Numbered from the stretch's first letter, positions 34,238-44,345 are shown. The stretch is DNA of 64,000 nt from Bradyrhizobium barranii subsp. barranii (GCF_017565645.3 NZ_CP086136.1:7547501-7611500); one strand, 5' to 3'. A program made the numbers and translations. Notes: a model not told the origin generated them from the sequence alone.

Positions 34238-34371
34238 ACCTTGCGCGGCGCACCGGGCTGTCCCATCGCAACCCGGCATCCGACCAAAGCCTAGTGTCGG
34301 AACCGCATTTTCCCGCTATGATTGTGCGCCTGTGCCGCCCCCCTCACCGGCGGACAAGAAAGGCCGATCGC

Positions 34372-34797
34372 ATGACACCGGATGGCGTCGCCGTTGCCGT
34401 CATGATCATCCTGCTCTTTCCGATTGGCTATTTCACGCTGGCCTCGCCCGCCTTCCTGCTGGTGAAGCTCGATATCCAGCCCGTCGCCCAGCTATTGCGT
34501 GGGATGTTCAACGCCCATTTTCTGGTGATGCGCGTCGCCGGCGTGATCGGGGCGCTGGCTTTCCTGCTCGACGGTCGCCTGGTCGCCGCGATGGGCGTTG
34601 GCCTGATTGCAGCCTTGGCCATCTACGGGCGCCGCTGGTTCATGCAACGGATCGACGACCAGCTCCGCGCGAGGGACGCAGGCGATGCTGAAGCCCCGCG
34701 CCGCCTGCGCCGGCTGCATTGGAGCGGCATGCTGGGCAACGCGGTGCTGCTCGTCGCTCTCGTGACCAGCATTCCCTACGTCGCCATATCGGCCTGA
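34372..34797 (+). CDS. Small membrane protein
   Basis: Membrane protein of 141 aa with four hydrophobic segments: VAVAVMIILLFPIGYFTLA, VMRVAGVIGALAFLL, VAAMGVGLIAALAIYG and LGNAVLLVALVTSIPYVAI. A basic/acidic cytoplasmic loop (RRWFMQRIDDQLRARDAGD) separates the last two. An AAGG element lies about ten bases before the ATG. No family is recognised. It stands alone between the Bug receptor and the AraC gene and is convergent with the latter. Confidence 0.7.
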   Translation: MTPDGVAVAVMIILLFPIGYFTLASPAFLLVKLDIQPVAQLLRGMFNAHFLVMRVAGVIGALAFLLDGRLVAAMGVGLIAALAIYGRRWFMQRIDDQLRARDAGDAEAPRRLRRLHWSGMLGNAVLLVALVTSIPYVAISA

Positions 34798-34838
34798 GAG
34801 ATATCGCCGGCGCGGCCGGCGTCGGCTGCGGCGCTCGC

Positions 34839-35807
34839 CTAATGCTCGCCCGAGGCCGCGGCGCCCTGCTGGGCCTTGTGGATCGAGGACGGCACCACGC
34901 CAAAATATTTCCGGAACACGCGGCTGAAATGCGATGAGCTGGAGAAGCCCCAGGAGAAGGCGACGTCGGTAATGGTCTTGCCGCCGTGCGCCTCGAGCTC
35001 CTGGCGGCAGTTCTGCAAGCGCGCCTGCCAGATGTAGTCGCTCACCGTGGTGCCGCGCTCGGAGAACAGCATGTGCAGATAGCGCTTGGAGCAGCCGAGC
35101 TCGGCGGAGATCTGGTCGATGCACAGATCCGGATCGCGCAGGTGCTCGCGGATGAAGAATTGCGCGCGCACATACATCGCCTCGGGCCCAACGCGATCGA
35201 ACATCGTGTCCGCTTCGCGCAACGGCAGCAGCAAGAGGTCGATCAGCGAATCGGCGACACCGACCGCGCTGTTCGCCGACAGCTTGGCCGCCTCGTCGAA
35301 GGTCGCATGGACGAAATCATGGGCGATCCTCCCCGTCCCGGTCTTCGCCGACAATTTGCAGGCCGGCATCCGCTGCGACGGGAATCCACGGTCGCGCAGC
35401 AAGGCCTTCGGCACGATCACCACGTCGTGGCGGGTGAAGGCGGGGCTGATGATGGAATGCGGACACGAGACGTCATAGGCGATGATGTCGCCCGGGTTCA
35501 GCTCGATGTGGCGGCCTTCCTGCTCGAAATAGGACACGCCGTAGGTCTGGAAGTGGATCTTGATGTACGGGTGTTCGTTGGCCTTGGCGCGCGCCAGCGT
35601 GTGCGCGATGCGATGCTGGCTGACCTCGATCTGGCAGAGCTTCAGGCGCGAGACGCTCGTGTAGTCGATGCGGCCCTCGAGCGAGGACGCCTCGAGCGGA
35701 TCGACGTCGAAATGCCCACACAGGCTTGTCAGCCCGTCGATCCAGCTCTGGATCTGCCGCTTCGGCGTCAGGCCGGTCGTCGAGAGCGTGTGAATGGTGT
35801 CGGACAT
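34839..35807 (-). CDS. AraC-family transcriptional regulator
   Basis: Regulator of 322 aa. The N-terminal two thirds form an AraC_binding_2-type cupin sensor (IKIHFQTYGVSYFEQEGRH, LNPGDIIAYDVSCPHSI). The C-terminal double helix-turn-helix is clear: IDQISAELGCSKRYLHMLF and KTITDVAFSWGFSSSSHFSRVFRKYFG. It is divergent from xoxF across a 514-base gap and is a natural candidate to control xoxFG-frmA-gfa. The ATG at 35807 gives the compact start; MKP at 35828 is an alternative. The effector is unknown. Confidence 0.88.
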   Translation of the reverse strand: MSDTIHTLSTTGLTPKRQIQSWIDGLTSLCGHFDVDPLEASSLEGRIDYTSVSRLKLCQIEVSQHRIAHTLARAKANEHPYIKIHFQTYGVSYFEQEGRHIELNPGDIIAYDVSCPHSIISPAFTRHDVVIVPKALLRDRGFPSQRMPACKLSAKTGTGRIAHDFVHATFDEAAKLSANSAVGVADSLIDLLLLPLREADTMFDRVGPEAMYVRAQFFIREHLRDPDLCIDQISAELGCSKRYLHMLFSERGTTVSDYIWQARLQNCRQELEAHGGKTITDVAFSWGFSSSSHFSRVFRKYFGVVPSSIHKAQQGAAASGEH

Positions 35808-36321
35808 TAATCCAGCCGCTGGTTTCATCTGCAGATTCGACGCGAATCGCAACCAGCGCTGCCGGAGCCCTCAGCCATGATTGCGTGACGTTTACCTCGA
35901 ATTTGAGCGGTCTCTTGCAACGAGCGCGATCGTTCCATTGCCACCCTTGACGGTTAATCCTCCGCCTTAGTTGCAGCGCCGTCAAGGGGAACCTGAGCGT
36001 CGAAGGCGGTCGCGAAGGCGCGCGGAAGCCGCTGAATTCGCTACTGCAAAATCAAAAACTTTGCGTCCGTGCGCTGTCAAGCAAACCGGCTTCCCTCTTG
36101 GGCAAGTTTCCCGATGACGAAGTCGTTAGGGATTGCGGCAGGAACAACAAAAACGGGCCTCTCCTGCACGTGGACCCGTAGCTCTCATCCGGAGGAGGAA
36201 ACAGCACAGCATCGTTTCTGGTCCCAAACGTGACCGCCCTGCACGAGCAGACGCCGGACGAGAAGCCCGGTGATTAAGCAATGCTTCGGAAACAATAAAC
36301 GAGACCAACGGAGGAATGACT
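35808..36321. promoter_or_regulatory. Long regulatory gap between the AraC gene and xoxF
   Basis: This 514-base gap has no convincing gene. It contains a candidate operator at 36091-36116: TTCCCTCTTGGGCAAGT followed by TTCCCGATG. Its left part matches a site upstream of pqqA (15 of 17 bases) and its right part a site upstream of the TonB receptor (15 of 19). The site is about 205 bases before the xoxF ATG, implying a long leader or a distal activator site. GGAGGAGGAAA at about 36190 resembles a ribosome site with no ATG after it. GGAGGA just before 36316 serves the xoxF ATG at 36322. Confidence 0.45.
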
Positions 36322-38133
36322 ATGCGCAAGGTGCTAATGGCGACCTATCTTGGCTCCGCGGCGATGCTCGCCGTCGGCAGCGCGTCAGCCAATGACGAGC
36401 TGATCAAGATGTCGCAGAATCCCAAAGACTGGGTAATGCCGGCGGGCGACTACGCCAATACCCGCTATTCCAAGCTGAACCAGATCAACGCACAAAACGT
36501 AGGCAAGCTCCAGGTCGCCTGGACCTTCTCCACCGGCGTGCTGCGCGGCCACGAAGGCGGCCCGCTGATCATCGGCAACGTGATGTACGTCCATACACCG
36601 TTCCCGAACAAGGTCTATGCTCTTGACCTTTCCAACGAGAACAAGATCATCTGGAAGTACGAGCCGAAGCAGGATCCGAACGTCATCCCGGTGATGTGCT
36701 GCGACACGGTTAACCGCGGCCTGTCTTACGGCGACGGCAAGATCATCCTGCATCAGGCTGACACCACACTGGTTGCGCTCGACGCCAAGACCGGCCAGGT
36801 CGCCTGGTCTGTGAAGAACGGCGATCCCACTAAGGGCGAGACCGGAACCTCTGCGGCGCTCGTCGTCAAGGACAAGGTCCTGGTTGGCATTTCCGGTGGC
36901 GAGTTTGGCGTCCAGGCTCACATGACGGCTTACGATCTCAAAACGGGCAAGTTGGCTTGGCGCGGTTACTCGGGAGGGCCTGATGATCAAATCTTGGTCG
37001 ATGCCGAGAAGACCACCGCTCTCGGCAAGCCGGTCGGCAAGGACTCCAGCCTCAAGACCTGGCAGGGCGATCAGTGGAAGATTGGCGGCGGCGCCACCTG
37101 GGGCTGGATCTCCTTTGATCCTGAGCTGAACCTGATCTATTACGGATCAGGCAATCCCTCGACCTGGAACCCGAAGCAACGTCCAGGCGACAACAAATGG
37201 TCGATGACGATCTGGGCCCGCAATGCCGACACCGGCGTGGCCAAGTGGGTCTACCAGATGACGCCGCACGATGAGTGGGATTATGACGGCGTCAACGAAA
37301 TGATCCTCTCGGATCAGTCGATCAACGGCCAACCGCGCAAGCTGCTGACCCATTTCGACCGCAACGGCCTTGCTTACACGATGGATCGTGTCACCGGCGA
37401 ACTGCTGGTCGCCGAGAAATACGACCCGAAGGTGAACTGGACCTCCGGCGTCGACATGGACAAGAACTCGCCGACCTATGGCCGCCCGAAGGTTCTCGAC
37501 GCGGCCTCGACTGAAAAGGGCGGCGAGGATCACAACACCAAGGGCATCTGCCCGGCCGCGCTCGGTACCAAGGACGAGCAGCCGGCAGCCTACTCGCCGG
37601 ACACGCAGCTGTTCTACGTTCCGACCAACCACGTCTGCATGGACTACGAGCCGTTCAAGGTGAGCTACACCGCGGGCCAGCCCTATGTGGGTGCGACGCT
37701 CTCGATGTATCCGCCGCAGGGTGAAACCCACATGGGTAACTTCATCGCCTGGGACGGCAAGACCGGCAAGATCGTCTGGTCGAACAAGGAGCAGTTCTCG
37801 GTCTGGTCGGGTGCGCTCGCAACCGCCGGCGGCGTGGTGTTCTACGGCACGCTCGAAGGCTACCTGAAGGCAGTCGACGCCAAGACCGGTAAGGAGCTCT
37901 ACAAGTTCAAGACTCCCTCCGGCATCATCGGCAACGTCACCACCTATGAGAACGGCGGCAAGCAGTATGTCGCAGTGCTCTCCGGTGTGGGCGGCTGGGC
38001 CGGTATCGGTCTGGCAGCTGGTCTGACCGATCCGACCGCCGGTCTCGGCGCAGTCGGTGGCTACGCGGCTCTCAGCAACTACACGGCACTCGGCGGTACG
38101 CTGACCGTGTTCTCGCTGCCAGCGGCGAACTAG
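36322..38133 (+). CDS. xoxF: Lanthanide-dependent methanol dehydrogenase XoxF
   Basis: Periplasmic quinoprotein methanol dehydrogenase of 603 aa, the usual XoxF length. It oxidises methanol to formaldehyde (or formate) with PQQ and a lanthanide and reduces XoxG. Seen: signal peptide cut near SASA/NDEL; vicinal Cys126-Cys127 in [10 protein letters not shown]; metal ligands Glu194 (GGEFG) and Asn278 (GSGNPS); catalytic Asp320 and lanthanide-specific Asp322 in [10 protein letters not shown]; tryptophan docking repeats such as [11 protein letters not shown]. Start: GGAGGA ends one base before the ATG at 36316, too close, but seven bases before the ATG at 36322, so [11 protein letters not shown] is preferred. 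Codon use here is more varied than in its neighbours, as in a highly expressed gene. Confidence 0.96.
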   Translation: MRKVLMATYLGSAAMLAVGSASANDELIKMSQNPKDWVMPAGDYANTRYSKLNQINAQNVGKLQVAWTFSTGVLRGHEGGPLIIGNVMYVHTPFPNKVYALDLSNENKIIWKYEPKQDPNVIPVMCCDTVNRGLSYGDGKIILHQADTTLVALDAKTGQVAWSVKNGDPTKGETGTSAALVVKDKVLVGISGGEFGVQAHMTAYDLKTGKLAWRGYSGGPDDQILVDAEKTTALGKPVGKDSSLKTWQGDQWKIGGGATWGWISFDPELNLIYYGSGNPSTWNPKQRPGDNKWSMTIWARNADTGVAKWVYQMTPHDEWDYDGVNEMILSDQSINGQPRKLLTHFDRNGLAYTMDRVTGELLVAEKYDPKVNWTSGVDMDKNSPTYGRPKVLDAASTEKGGEDHNTKGICPAALGTKDEQPAAYSPDTQLFYVPTNHVCMDYEPFKVSYTAGQPYVGATLSMYPPQGETHMGNFIAWDGKTGKIVWSNKEQFSVWSGALATAGGVVFYGTLEGYLKAVDAKTGKELYKFKTPSGIIGNVTTYENGGKQYVAVLSGVGGWAGIGLAAGLTDPTAGLGAVGGYAALSNYTALGGTLTVFSLPAAN

Positions 38134-38151
38134 CCTCACCTTCGTGTCGCT

Positions 38152-38180
38152 CCGGCGCGTGGATCAACTCCACGCGCCGG
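38152..38180 (+). promoter_or_regulatory. Strong intercistronic hairpin between xoxF and xoxG
   Basis: A perfect 12-base stem CCGGCGCGTGGA (38152-38163) and TCCACGCGCCGG (38169-38180) with a TCAAC loop, 18 bases after the xoxF stop. No T-run follows, so it is unlikely to be a full terminator. It probably protects the 3' end of xoxF RNA or partly reduces read-through into xoxG. Confidence 0.65.
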
Positions 38181-38214
38181 CTCGTCTCCACCGAACGCCT
38201 TCGAGGATCATCTC

Positions 38215-38736
38215 TTGCGTAAAATCTGCTTTGTCATCGCTGCGACCATCTTCGTGACCTCGGGGGGAATTGCCGTTGCGGACGGTCCGGGCGACCCGAC
38301 CGCCGTCAAGAAGGAAGACGACGGAAAGTGGCTCGATAAGGAAGGAAACCCGACCTACAAGATTTCGGCCGACGGCACCGTGGACTGGTTCACCTATTCC
38401 GGATATCGCCGCTATCACTCCGACTGCCACGTCTGCCATGGCCCCGACGGCATGGGATCCACCTACGCACCGGCGTTGAAGGATTCGGTCAAGACCATGA
38501 GCTATGGCGACTTCCTCGGCGTCGTCGCCTCCGGTCGCAAGAACATCTCGACCGCGCAGGAGAACGTCATGCCTGCCTTCGGCGACAACCCGAACGTCGC
38601 CTGCTACATGGACGATCTCTACGTCTATCTGCGCGCCCGCTCCGACGAGGCGTGGGGCCGTCAACGTCCCTCCAAGAAGGATGAGAAGAACGAGACCTAC
38701 ACCAAGGCGGAAGACGCCTGCATGGGCAAGAAATGA
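38215..38736 (+). CDS. xoxG: Cytochrome c XoxG, electron acceptor of XoxF
   Basis: Periplasmic cytochrome c of 173 aa with a signal peptide (CFVIAATIFVTSGGIAVA/DGP). The haem site is CHVCH (71-75) and the axial Met is Met119 in ENVMPAFG; two further Cys (CYMDD and the C-terminal ACMGKK) may form a disulfide. Position directly after xoxF and the DWFTYSGYRRYHSDCHVCHG region fit the XoxG/MoxG group. The start appears to be TTG at 38215, with GAGGA eight bases upstream; no ATG precedes the signal peptide. A TTG start would lower translation relative to xoxF. Confidence 0.9.
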   Translation: MRKICFVIAATIFVTSGGIAVADGPGDPTAVKKEDDGKWLDKEGNPTYKISADGTVDWFTYSGYRRYHSDCHVCHGPDGMGSTYAPALKDSVKTMSYGDFLGVVASGRKNISTAQENVMPAFGDNPNVACYMDDLYVYLRARSDEAWGRQRPSKKDEKNETYTKAEDACMGKK

Positions 38737-38793
38737 AGGTTACCAGGACCGATACCACCTCGTGGCGTCCTGCGAGAATTTGAGGAGTTTACG

Positions 38794-39903
38794 ATGAAGA
38801 CACGTGCCGCCGTTGCTTTCGAAGCCAAGAACCCACTCGAGATCGTCGAAGTCGATCTGGAAGGACCGAAGGCCGGCGAAGTCCTGGTCGAGATCAAGGC
38901 GACGGGCATCTGCCATACCGACGCCTACACGCTCGACGGCTTCGACAGCGAAGGAATCTTCCCGTCGATCCTGGGTCATGAGGGCGCCGGTATCATCCGC
39001 GAGATCGGACCGGGCGTGACCTCGGTGAAACCGGGCGACCACGTCATCCCGCTCTACACGCCGGAGTGCCGGCAGTGCAAAAGCTGCCTGAGCCAGAAGA
39101 CCAATCTCTGCACCGCGATTCGCGCGACGCAGGGCAAGGGCGTGATGCCTGATGGCACCAGCCGCTTCTCCTACAAGGGCAAGCCGGTCTACCACTACAT
39201 GGGCTGCTCGACCTTCTCGAACTTCACCGTGCTGCCGGAGATCGCCGTCGCCAAGATCCGCGAGGACGCGCCGTTCGACAAGAGCTGCTACATCGGCTGC
39301 GGCGTCACCACCGGCGTCGGCGCCGTCGTCAACACCGCCAAGGTCACGCCGGGCTCCAACGTGGTCGTGTTCGGCCTCGGCGGCATCGGCCTCAACGTGA
39401 TCCAGGGCGCCAAGATGGCCGGCGCCGACAAGATCATCGGCGTCGACATCAACGACTCCAAGGAGGATTGGGGCCGCCGGTTCGGCATGACCGAGTTCGT
39501 CAACCCCAAGAAGATCACCGGCGACATCGTCGCGCATCTGGTCAACCTGACCGACGGTGGTGCCGACTACACCTTCGATTGCACCGGCAACACCACCGTG
39601 ATGCGCCAGGCGCTGGAAGCCTGCCATCGCGGCTGGGGCACCTCGATCATCATCGGCGTTGCCGAATCCGGCAAGGAGATCGCCACCCGCCCGTTCCAGC
39701 TCGTCACCGGGCGCAACTGGCGCGGCACGGCCTTCGGCGGCGCGCGCGGCCGCACCGACGTGCCCAAGATCGTCGACTGGTACATGAACGGAAAGATCCA
39801 GATCGATCCGATGATCACCCACGTGCTCAAGCTCGAGGAGATCAACAAGGGTTTTGACCTCATGCATGAGGGCAAATCCATCCGTTCAGTCGTCGTGTTC
39901 TAG
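38794..39903 (+). CDS. frmA: S-(hydroxymethyl)glutathione dehydrogenase (class III alcohol dehydrogenase)
   Basis: Cytoplasmic zinc dehydrogenase of 369 aa. It oxidises S-hydroxymethylglutathione to S-formylglutathione with NAD. Catalytic zinc ligands are in [18 protein letters not shown] and [11 protein letters not shown]; the structural zinc site is [17 protein letters not shown]; the NAD site is [22 protein letters not shown] precedes the ATG. It lies between xoxG and gfa, linking methanol oxidation directly to formaldehyde disposal; fghA at 11.3 kb completes the route. In S-nitrosoglutathione metabolism the same enzyme acts as a reductase. Confidence 0.96.
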   Translation: MKTRAAVAFEAKNPLEIVEVDLEGPKAGEVLVEIKATGICHTDAYTLDGFDSEGIFPSILGHEGAGIIREIGPGVTSVKPGDHVIPLYTPECRQCKSCLSQKTNLCTAIRATQGKGVMPDGTSRFSYKGKPVYHYMGCSTFSNFTVLPEIAVAKIREDAPFDKSCYIGCGVTTGVGAVVNTAKVTPGSNVVVFGLGGIGLNVIQGAKMAGADKIIGVDINDSKEDWGRRFGMTEFVNPKKITGDIVAHLVNLTDGGADYTFDCTGNTTVMRQALEACHRGWGTSIIIGVAESGKEIATRPFQLVTGRNWRGTAFGGARGRTDVPKIVDWYMNGKIQIDPMITHVLKLEEINKGFDLMHEGKSIRSVVVF

Positions 39904-39936
39904 CTCGAAAGCGTCACACCCAAGGAGGATCGACCC

Positions 39937-40500
39937 ATGACTGTTGCACTCCATCCCTCGATCGATAACGGCGTCAAACAGGGCAGCGGCAGCTTTGCCG
40001 GCGGCACACTGGTCTGCAAATGCACGGACCACCCGGTCAAGGTCGCCGTGAAGGGCGACGTCGCCCACAACCACGCCTGCGGCTGCACCAAGTGCTGGAA
40101 GCCGCAAGGCGCGAATTTCTCGGTGGTCGCCGTGGTGCCGCGCCAGAACGTCAGCGTGACCGAGAACGGCGACAAGCTCCAGATCGTCGATCCCTCGGCG
40201 GTGATCCAGCGGCACGCCTGCAAGGCTTGCGGCACCCACATGTACGGCCGCATCGAGAACAAGGGCCATCCGTTCTACGGCCTCGACTTCATCCATCCCG
40301 AGCTGTTCCAGGAGCAGGGCTCGCAGGCGCCGCAATTCGCCGCCTTCGTCTCCTCCGTGATCGAATCCGGCGTGAAGCCGGAACAGATGGCAGGCATCCG
40401 CTCGCGGCTGAAGGAAATCGGGCTCGAGCCCTATGACTGCCTGTCGCCGGCGCTGATGGACGCGATCGCGACCCACGTGGCGAAAGCCAAGGCCGCCTGA
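39937..40500 (+). CDS. gfa: S-(hydroxymethyl)glutathione synthase (formaldehyde-activating enzyme Gfa)
   Basis: Cytoplasmic zinc protein of 187 aa that promotes addition of glutathione to formaldehyde. The Gfa/CENP-V zinc ligands are visible: [25 protein letters not shown] and [12 protein letters not shown]. The length is normal for the family. AGGAGG seven bases before the ATG is a strong ribosome site. It is 33 bases after frmA and forms the end of the xoxFG-frmA-gfa row. Its stop codon region is repeated downstream (40502-40527). Confidence 0.95.
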   Translation: MTVALHPSIDNGVKQGSGSFAGGTLVCKCTDHPVKVAVKGDVAHNHACGCTKCWKPQGANFSVVAVVPRQNVSVTENGDKLQIVDPSAVIQRHACKACGTHMYGRIENKGHPFYGLDFIHPELFQEQGSQAPQFAAFVSSVIESGVKPEQMAGIRSRLKEIGLEPYDCLSPALMDAIATHVAKAKAA

Positions 40501-41150
40501 ACAAGGCTGCCTGACAAGGCCGCCTGAACACGGCCGTCAGACCTTCGCCGTGCCCGTCCGCTCGCTGGCCCCGACCATCGCCAGCGAGCCGGACGGTCCG
40601 GCCCTCGACCAAATCGCTGCGATGCCGCCGCATCGCACGAGGCAGACGCGAGCACCATGAGCTCCTCAGATGAGCTCCTCAGTCCTGGTCTCTGAATGAC
40701 TGCGCAGTGCCGCCCACTTCCCCCTCGAAGTCCGCGCCGCTGCGTTCTCCCTCCTTCGACTGAGGCATCCTGCTTCGTCCGCGCAGTCTCTGCCGGACGA
40801 AGCTTTTTTCGTCGTGCACATTTCGCAGGCGCAGGGGCGTGATGCCGCGCCCTGCTTTTGACAAACCTTCGTTGCAACTTTTCCCTTCAACAACACCCGG
40901 CTGTGAACGCCGGGCCGGCGCGGTCTCTGCTACGATCGCGTCGTCACGATGCCGCGCGAATTCAATCAATCAAGAACAAGACGGGAGGTATCGAGCACAT
41001 CCGGACATCACGATTCGCATTCCTGCTTGCTGCCGGGTTCTGCCCGCGCAGGAGAACAAGCCGGGATGCGGCGACACGACGAAACGGGCAGTGCGCCGAC
41101 CTGTGTCGGCAATGTTCAATCGACAAGCTTATGAAGAGCGAGGGACCATC
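40501..41150. other. 650-base gap between gfa and the molybdenum hydroxylase
   Basis: No open frame here looks real. Seen: two further copies of the gfa stop region (CAAGGCTGCCTGA 40502-40514, CAAGGCCGCCTGA 40515-40527); a tandem duplicate ATGAGCTCCTCAG at 40657-40669 and 40670-40682; an intrinsic terminator at 40772-40809; then about 340 bases before the next gene that probably hold its promoter and leader, with AGGGA as the ribosome site of 41151. Confidence 0.6.
40772..40809 (+). terminator. Intrinsic terminator downstream of gfa
   Basis: Perfect ten-base stem GCTTCGTCCG (40772-40781) and CGGACGAAGC (40794-40803), 12-base loop, followed at once by six T residues (40804-40809). This is the clearest rho-independent terminator in the window. 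It lies about 270 bases after gfa, so either gfa has a long 3' leader or a small RNA ends here. Confidence 0.85.
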
Positions 41151-41603
41151 ATGATCAAGGTGAAGATCAACGGCCAGGAACAGAGCTGGGACGGCGACCC
41201 GGATCTCCCGCTACTCTGGTTCCTGCGTGACGAGGCCGGGCTGACCGGCACCAAGTTCGGCTGCGGCCAGGCCCTGTGCGGCGCCTGCACCGTCATCGTC
41301 GACAAGGAGGCCGTGCGCTCCTGCATCACGTCGATCAACGACGTCGCCGGGCGCGAGGTGACCACCATCGAAGGGCTGCATCCGAACGGCGACCACCCCG
41401 TCCAGAAGGCCTGGCGCCAGGTCAACGTGCCCCAATGCGGCTTCTGCCAGGCCGGCCAGATCATGCAGGCCGCAGCGCTGCTGATGGAGAATCCCAAGCC
41501 GTCACACGACCAGATCCGCGAAGCGATGGCCGGCAACATCTGCCGCTGCGGCTGCTACCAGCGCATCGAGAACGCAGTCCATCTCGCATCGACGGGAGTG
41601 TGA
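41151..41603 (+). CDS. [2Fe-2S] subunit of a xanthine-oxidase-family hydroxylase
   Basis: Electron-transfer subunit of 150 aa with two iron-sulfur sites: the plant-type one in [15 protein letters not shown] with the fourth Cys in VRSCITS, and the C-terminal one in [12 protein letters not shown] and [12 protein letters not shown]. This is the IorA-type small subunit of isoquinoline 1-oxidoreductase/aldehyde oxidase enzymes. The large subunit starts one base after its stop codon plus TGAC, so the two form one enzyme. A separate FAD subunit is absent, as in IorAB, where electrons go to a cytochrome. Confidence 0.93.
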   Translation: MIKVKINGQEQSWDGDPDLPLLWFLRDEAGLTGTKFGCGQALCGACTVIVDKEAVRSCITSINDVAGREVTTIEGLHPNGDHPVQKAWRQVNVPQCGFCQAGQIMQAAALLMENPKPSHDQIREAMAGNICRCGCYQRIENAVHLASTGV

Positions 41604-41604
41604 C

Positions 41605-43917
41605 ATGAATTTCATCGACAACCCGACGAAGCTCCGTGGCTTCGAGAAGAACCTCAAGGTCGAGAAGGTCTCGCGCCGCAGCATCCTGAAGGGGCTCGGC
41701 ATCACTGGCGGCTTCGTGCTCGCCGCACCCGTGATGTCGCGCCAGGCGTTTGCCTATGAGACCGGCGCCGGCAAGATGCCGCACGGCGTCGTGGTCGATC
41801 CGCGCGTCTTCGTTGCCGTCGCGCCCGACGGCACCGTCACCATCCTCGCCCATCGTGCCGAAATGGGCACCGGCGTGCGCACCAGCCTGCCGCTGATCGT
41901 CGCCGAGGAGATGGAAGCCGACTGGTCCAGGGTGAAGGTGCAGCAGGCCCATGGCGACGAGGTCAAGTTCGGCAACCAGGACACCGACGGCTCCCGCAGT
42001 ACGCGGCATTATCTGATCCCGATGCGCCAGATCGGCGCCTCCGCCCGCACCATGCTGGAGCAGGCCGCGGCCAAGCGCTGGGGCGTGCCGGCGACCGAGG
42101 TCAAGGCCGTCAACCACGAGGTCGTCCATAGTGCCAGCGGCCGCAAGCTCGGCTTCGGCGAACTCGCCGCGGACGCAGCCAAGGAATCGGTGCCGAGCAT
42201 CGAAGGCCTCAAGCTGAAGGACCCCAAGGACTTCCGTTATCTCGGCAAGGGCCAGATCAGCATCGTCGATCTCCACGACATCACCACCGGCAAGGCGCGC
42301 TACGGCGCGGACGTGCGACTACCAGGCATGAAATATGCGGTCATCGCGCGCCCGCCGGTGACCGGCGGCAAGCTGGTCTCGTTCGATCCGGACGCGGCGC
42401 TGAAGGTCCCCGGCGTCGAGAAGGTGATGCAGGTGCGCGGCTGGCCGTGGCCGTCGAAATTCCAGCCGCTCGGCGGCGTCGCGGTGATCGCGCGCAACAC
42501 CGGCGCGGCGATCAAGGGCCGCGACGCGCTGAAGCTGACCTGGGACGACGGCGCCAACGGCAAATACGACTCGGTCGCCTATCGCAAGGAGCTCGAGGAA
42601 GCCTCGCGCAAACCGGGCCTCGTCGTACGCCAGGAGGGTGACGCAGACGCTGCGCTGAAGAGCGCCGACAAGGTCGTCGTCGGCGAATACTATCTGCCGC
42701 ACCTCGCCCATGTCAGCATGGAGCCGCCGGTGGCGATCGCCGACGTCAAGGGTGACAAGGCGGAGATCTGGGCGCCGGTGCAGAGTCCCGGCGGCACCCG
42801 CGAGGACGTCGCCAAGACGCTCGGCATTCCCGAGGACAACGTCACGGTGAACGTCACGCTGCTCGGCGGCGGTTTCGGCCGCAAGTCGAAATGCGACTTC
42901 GCGCTCGAGGCCGCACTGCTGTCGAAGGAGCTCGGCGCGCCGGTGAAGGTGCAATGGACGCGCGAGGACGACGTCCGTCACGACTTCCTGCACACCGTCT
43001 CGGTCGAGCGGATCGAGGCGGGGCTCGACAAGAACGGCAAGGTGATCGCCTGGCGCCACCGCAGCGTGGCGCCGAGCATCGCCTCGACCTTCGCCGCGGG
43101 TGCAAACCATCAGGCACCCTTCGAGCTCGGCATGGGCCTCGTCGACATGCCGTTCGAGATCGCCAACATCTCCTGCGAGAACCCGGAAGCCGCGGCGTTC
43201 ACCCGCATCGGCTGGTTCCGTTCGGTCTCGAACATCCCGCGGGCCTTTGCGGTGCAGTCGATGGTCGGCGAGATCGCGCAGGCGACCGGGCGCGACCAGA
43301 AGGAGACGCTGCTCGCGCTGATCGGCAGTCCCCGCATCGTCAAGCCGGCGGTGAAGGACATGTGGAACTACGGCGAGCCCTATGACAGCTACCCGATCGA
43401 CACCGCACGCCTGCGCAAGGTGGTCGAGCTGGTCGCCGAGAAGGGCGAATGGGGCCGTCAGGTGCCGAAAGGCCACGGCCTCGGCATTGCCGTGCACCGC
43501 AGCTTCGTCAGCTACATCGCGACCATCGTCGAGGTGGCAGTCGACGAGAAGGGCAAGCTGACAGTGCCGCGGGTCGACACCGCGATCGACTGCGGCACCT
43601 ATGTCAATCCCGAGCGCATCGCCTCGCAGATGGAGGGCGCGGCGATCATGGGGCTGAGCGTCGCCAAATACGGCGCGATCACCTTCAAGGACGGCAAGGT
43701 GGAGCAGAAGAACTTCGACGACTTCCAGGTCCTCAGGATGGATGAATCTCCTCTTGTAACCAACGTCTACATCGTCCCGCCCGGACCCGACACGCCGCCG
43801 AGCGGCGTCGGCGAGCCCGGTGTTCCGCCGTTCGCGCCCGCGCTGATGAACGCGATCTTCGCCGCGACCGGAAAGCGTATCCGCAGCCTTCCGCTCGGCA
43901 AGCAATTGGAGGCCTAA
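41605..43917 (+). CDS. Molybdopterin subunit of a xanthine-oxidase-family hydroxylase (IorB-like)
   Basis: Catalytic subunit of 770 aa, Tat-exported ([17 protein letters not shown] near residue 22-38), so the mature enzyme works in the periplasm with the small subunit carried along. Molybdopterin regions are seen: [56 protein letters not shown], and the [14 protein letters not shown] motif with the catalytic Glu. IorAB-like enzymes hydroxylate N-heterocycles or oxidise aldehydes. Next to xoxF and gfa an aldehyde substrate is plausible, but this is inference. Confidence 0.92.
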   Translation: MNFIDNPTKLRGFEKNLKVEKVSRRSILKGLGITGGFVLAAPVMSRQAFAYETGAGKMPHGVVVDPRVFVAVAPDGTVTILAHRAEMGTGVRTSLPLIVAEEMEADWSRVKVQQAHGDEVKFGNQDTDGSRSTRHYLIPMRQIGASARTMLEQAAAKRWGVPATEVKAVNHEVVHSASGRKLGFGELAADAAKESVPSIEGLKLKDPKDFRYLGKGQISIVDLHDITTGKARYGADVRLPGMKYAVIARPPVTGGKLVSFDPDAALKVPGVEKVMQVRGWPWPSKFQPLGGVAVIARNTGAAIKGRDALKLTWDDGANGKYDSVAYRKELEEASRKPGLVVRQEGDADAALKSADKVVVGEYYLPHLAHVSMEPPVAIADVKGDKAEIWAPVQSPGGTREDVAKTLGIPEDNVTVNVTLLGGGFGRKSKCDFALEAALLSKELGAPVKVQWTREDDVRHDFLHTVSVERIEAGLDKNGKVIAWRHRSVAPSIASTFAAGANHQAPFELGMGLVDMPFEIANISCENPEAAAFTRIGWFRSVSNIPRAFAVQSMVGEIAQATGRDQKETLLALIGSPRIVKPAVKDMWNYGEPYDSYPIDTARLRKVVELVAEKGEWGRQVPKGHGLGIAVHRSFVSYIATIVEVAVDEKGKLTVPRVDTAIDCGTYVNPERIASQMEGAAIMGLSVAKYGAITFKDGKVEQKNFDDFQVLRMDESPLVTNVYIVPPGPDTPPSGVGEPGVPPFAPALMNAIFAATGKRIRSLPLGKQLEA

Positions 43918-43972
43918 AGCGGAACATTGAGCGGCCTCGCGCCGTTTCCATCGATCTGACAGGAGCAGATCG

Positions 43973-44233
43973 ATGACCAACATCTCAAAGGCGCTCGCAG
44001 TCTCGTTGCTGTCGGGCGCCTTTTTCATGACGACCACGGCTGCGTTCGCTCAAAGCAACACCACCCCGCCGACCACCGCCACGCGCCCCACCGCGCCGGA
44101 GCAGAACTCGCTTCCCAACGCCGGCGCCCCGCCGCCTTCGACCACGCAGACCACCGGGCAGACCAGCTCCGATCCGAAGGTTCAGGAGATGAACCAGAAG
44201 GAAAAGGACAAGGTTGATCGGCAGGGCAAGTAG
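43973..44233 (+). CDS. Small exported Thr/Pro-rich protein
   Basis: Protein of 86 aa with a signal peptide (VSLLSGAFFMTTTAAFA/QSN). The mature part is low complexity: NTTPPTTATRPTAPEQ, then APPPSTTQTTGQTSSD and a charged end EMNQKEKDKVDRQGK. No domain; probably unstructured in the periplasm. It starts 55 bases after the molybdopterin subunit, with AGGAG before the ATG. Confidence 0.6.
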   Translation: MTNISKALAVSLLSGAFFMTTTAAFAQSNTTPPTTATRPTAPEQNSLPNAGAPPPSTTQTTGQTSSDPKVQEMNQKEKDKVDRQGK

Positions 44234-44260
44234 CGGTTCAACGCCTGCGCCCAAAAACCG

Positions 44261-44345
44261 CCGTGGCCGGGCTTGCCCCGGCCATCCACGACCTCTGCCG
44301 CTGCACGAAGAACGTGGATGCCCGGGACAAGCCCGGGCATGACGA
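44261..44345. repeat. Palindromic dispersed repeat
   Basis: Inverted repeat of about 85 bases in a convergent gap: CCGTGGCCGGGCTTGCCCCGGCCATCC-type left arm and a right arm with GTGGATGCCCGGGACAAGCCCGGGCATGACG. A half copy of the same element (CATGCCCGGGCCTGTCCCGGGCAT) occurs at 50040. This family of hairpins is common in Bradyrhizobium-like genomes. Confidence 0.7.

Noticed and set aside
36223..36275. A 15-codon GTG-started frame upstream of xoxF as a leader peptide
   Set aside because: No ribosome site at proper distance and no attenuator-like hairpin after it; the composition is ordinary.
42319..44037. 572-codon open frame opposite the molybdopterin subunit
   Set aside because: Shadow frame with Arg/Asp-biased composition; the plus strand gene is certain.
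44261..44345. Inverted repeat as an insertion sequence end
   Set aside because: No transposase frame and no target duplication; a related half copy occurs alone at 50040.
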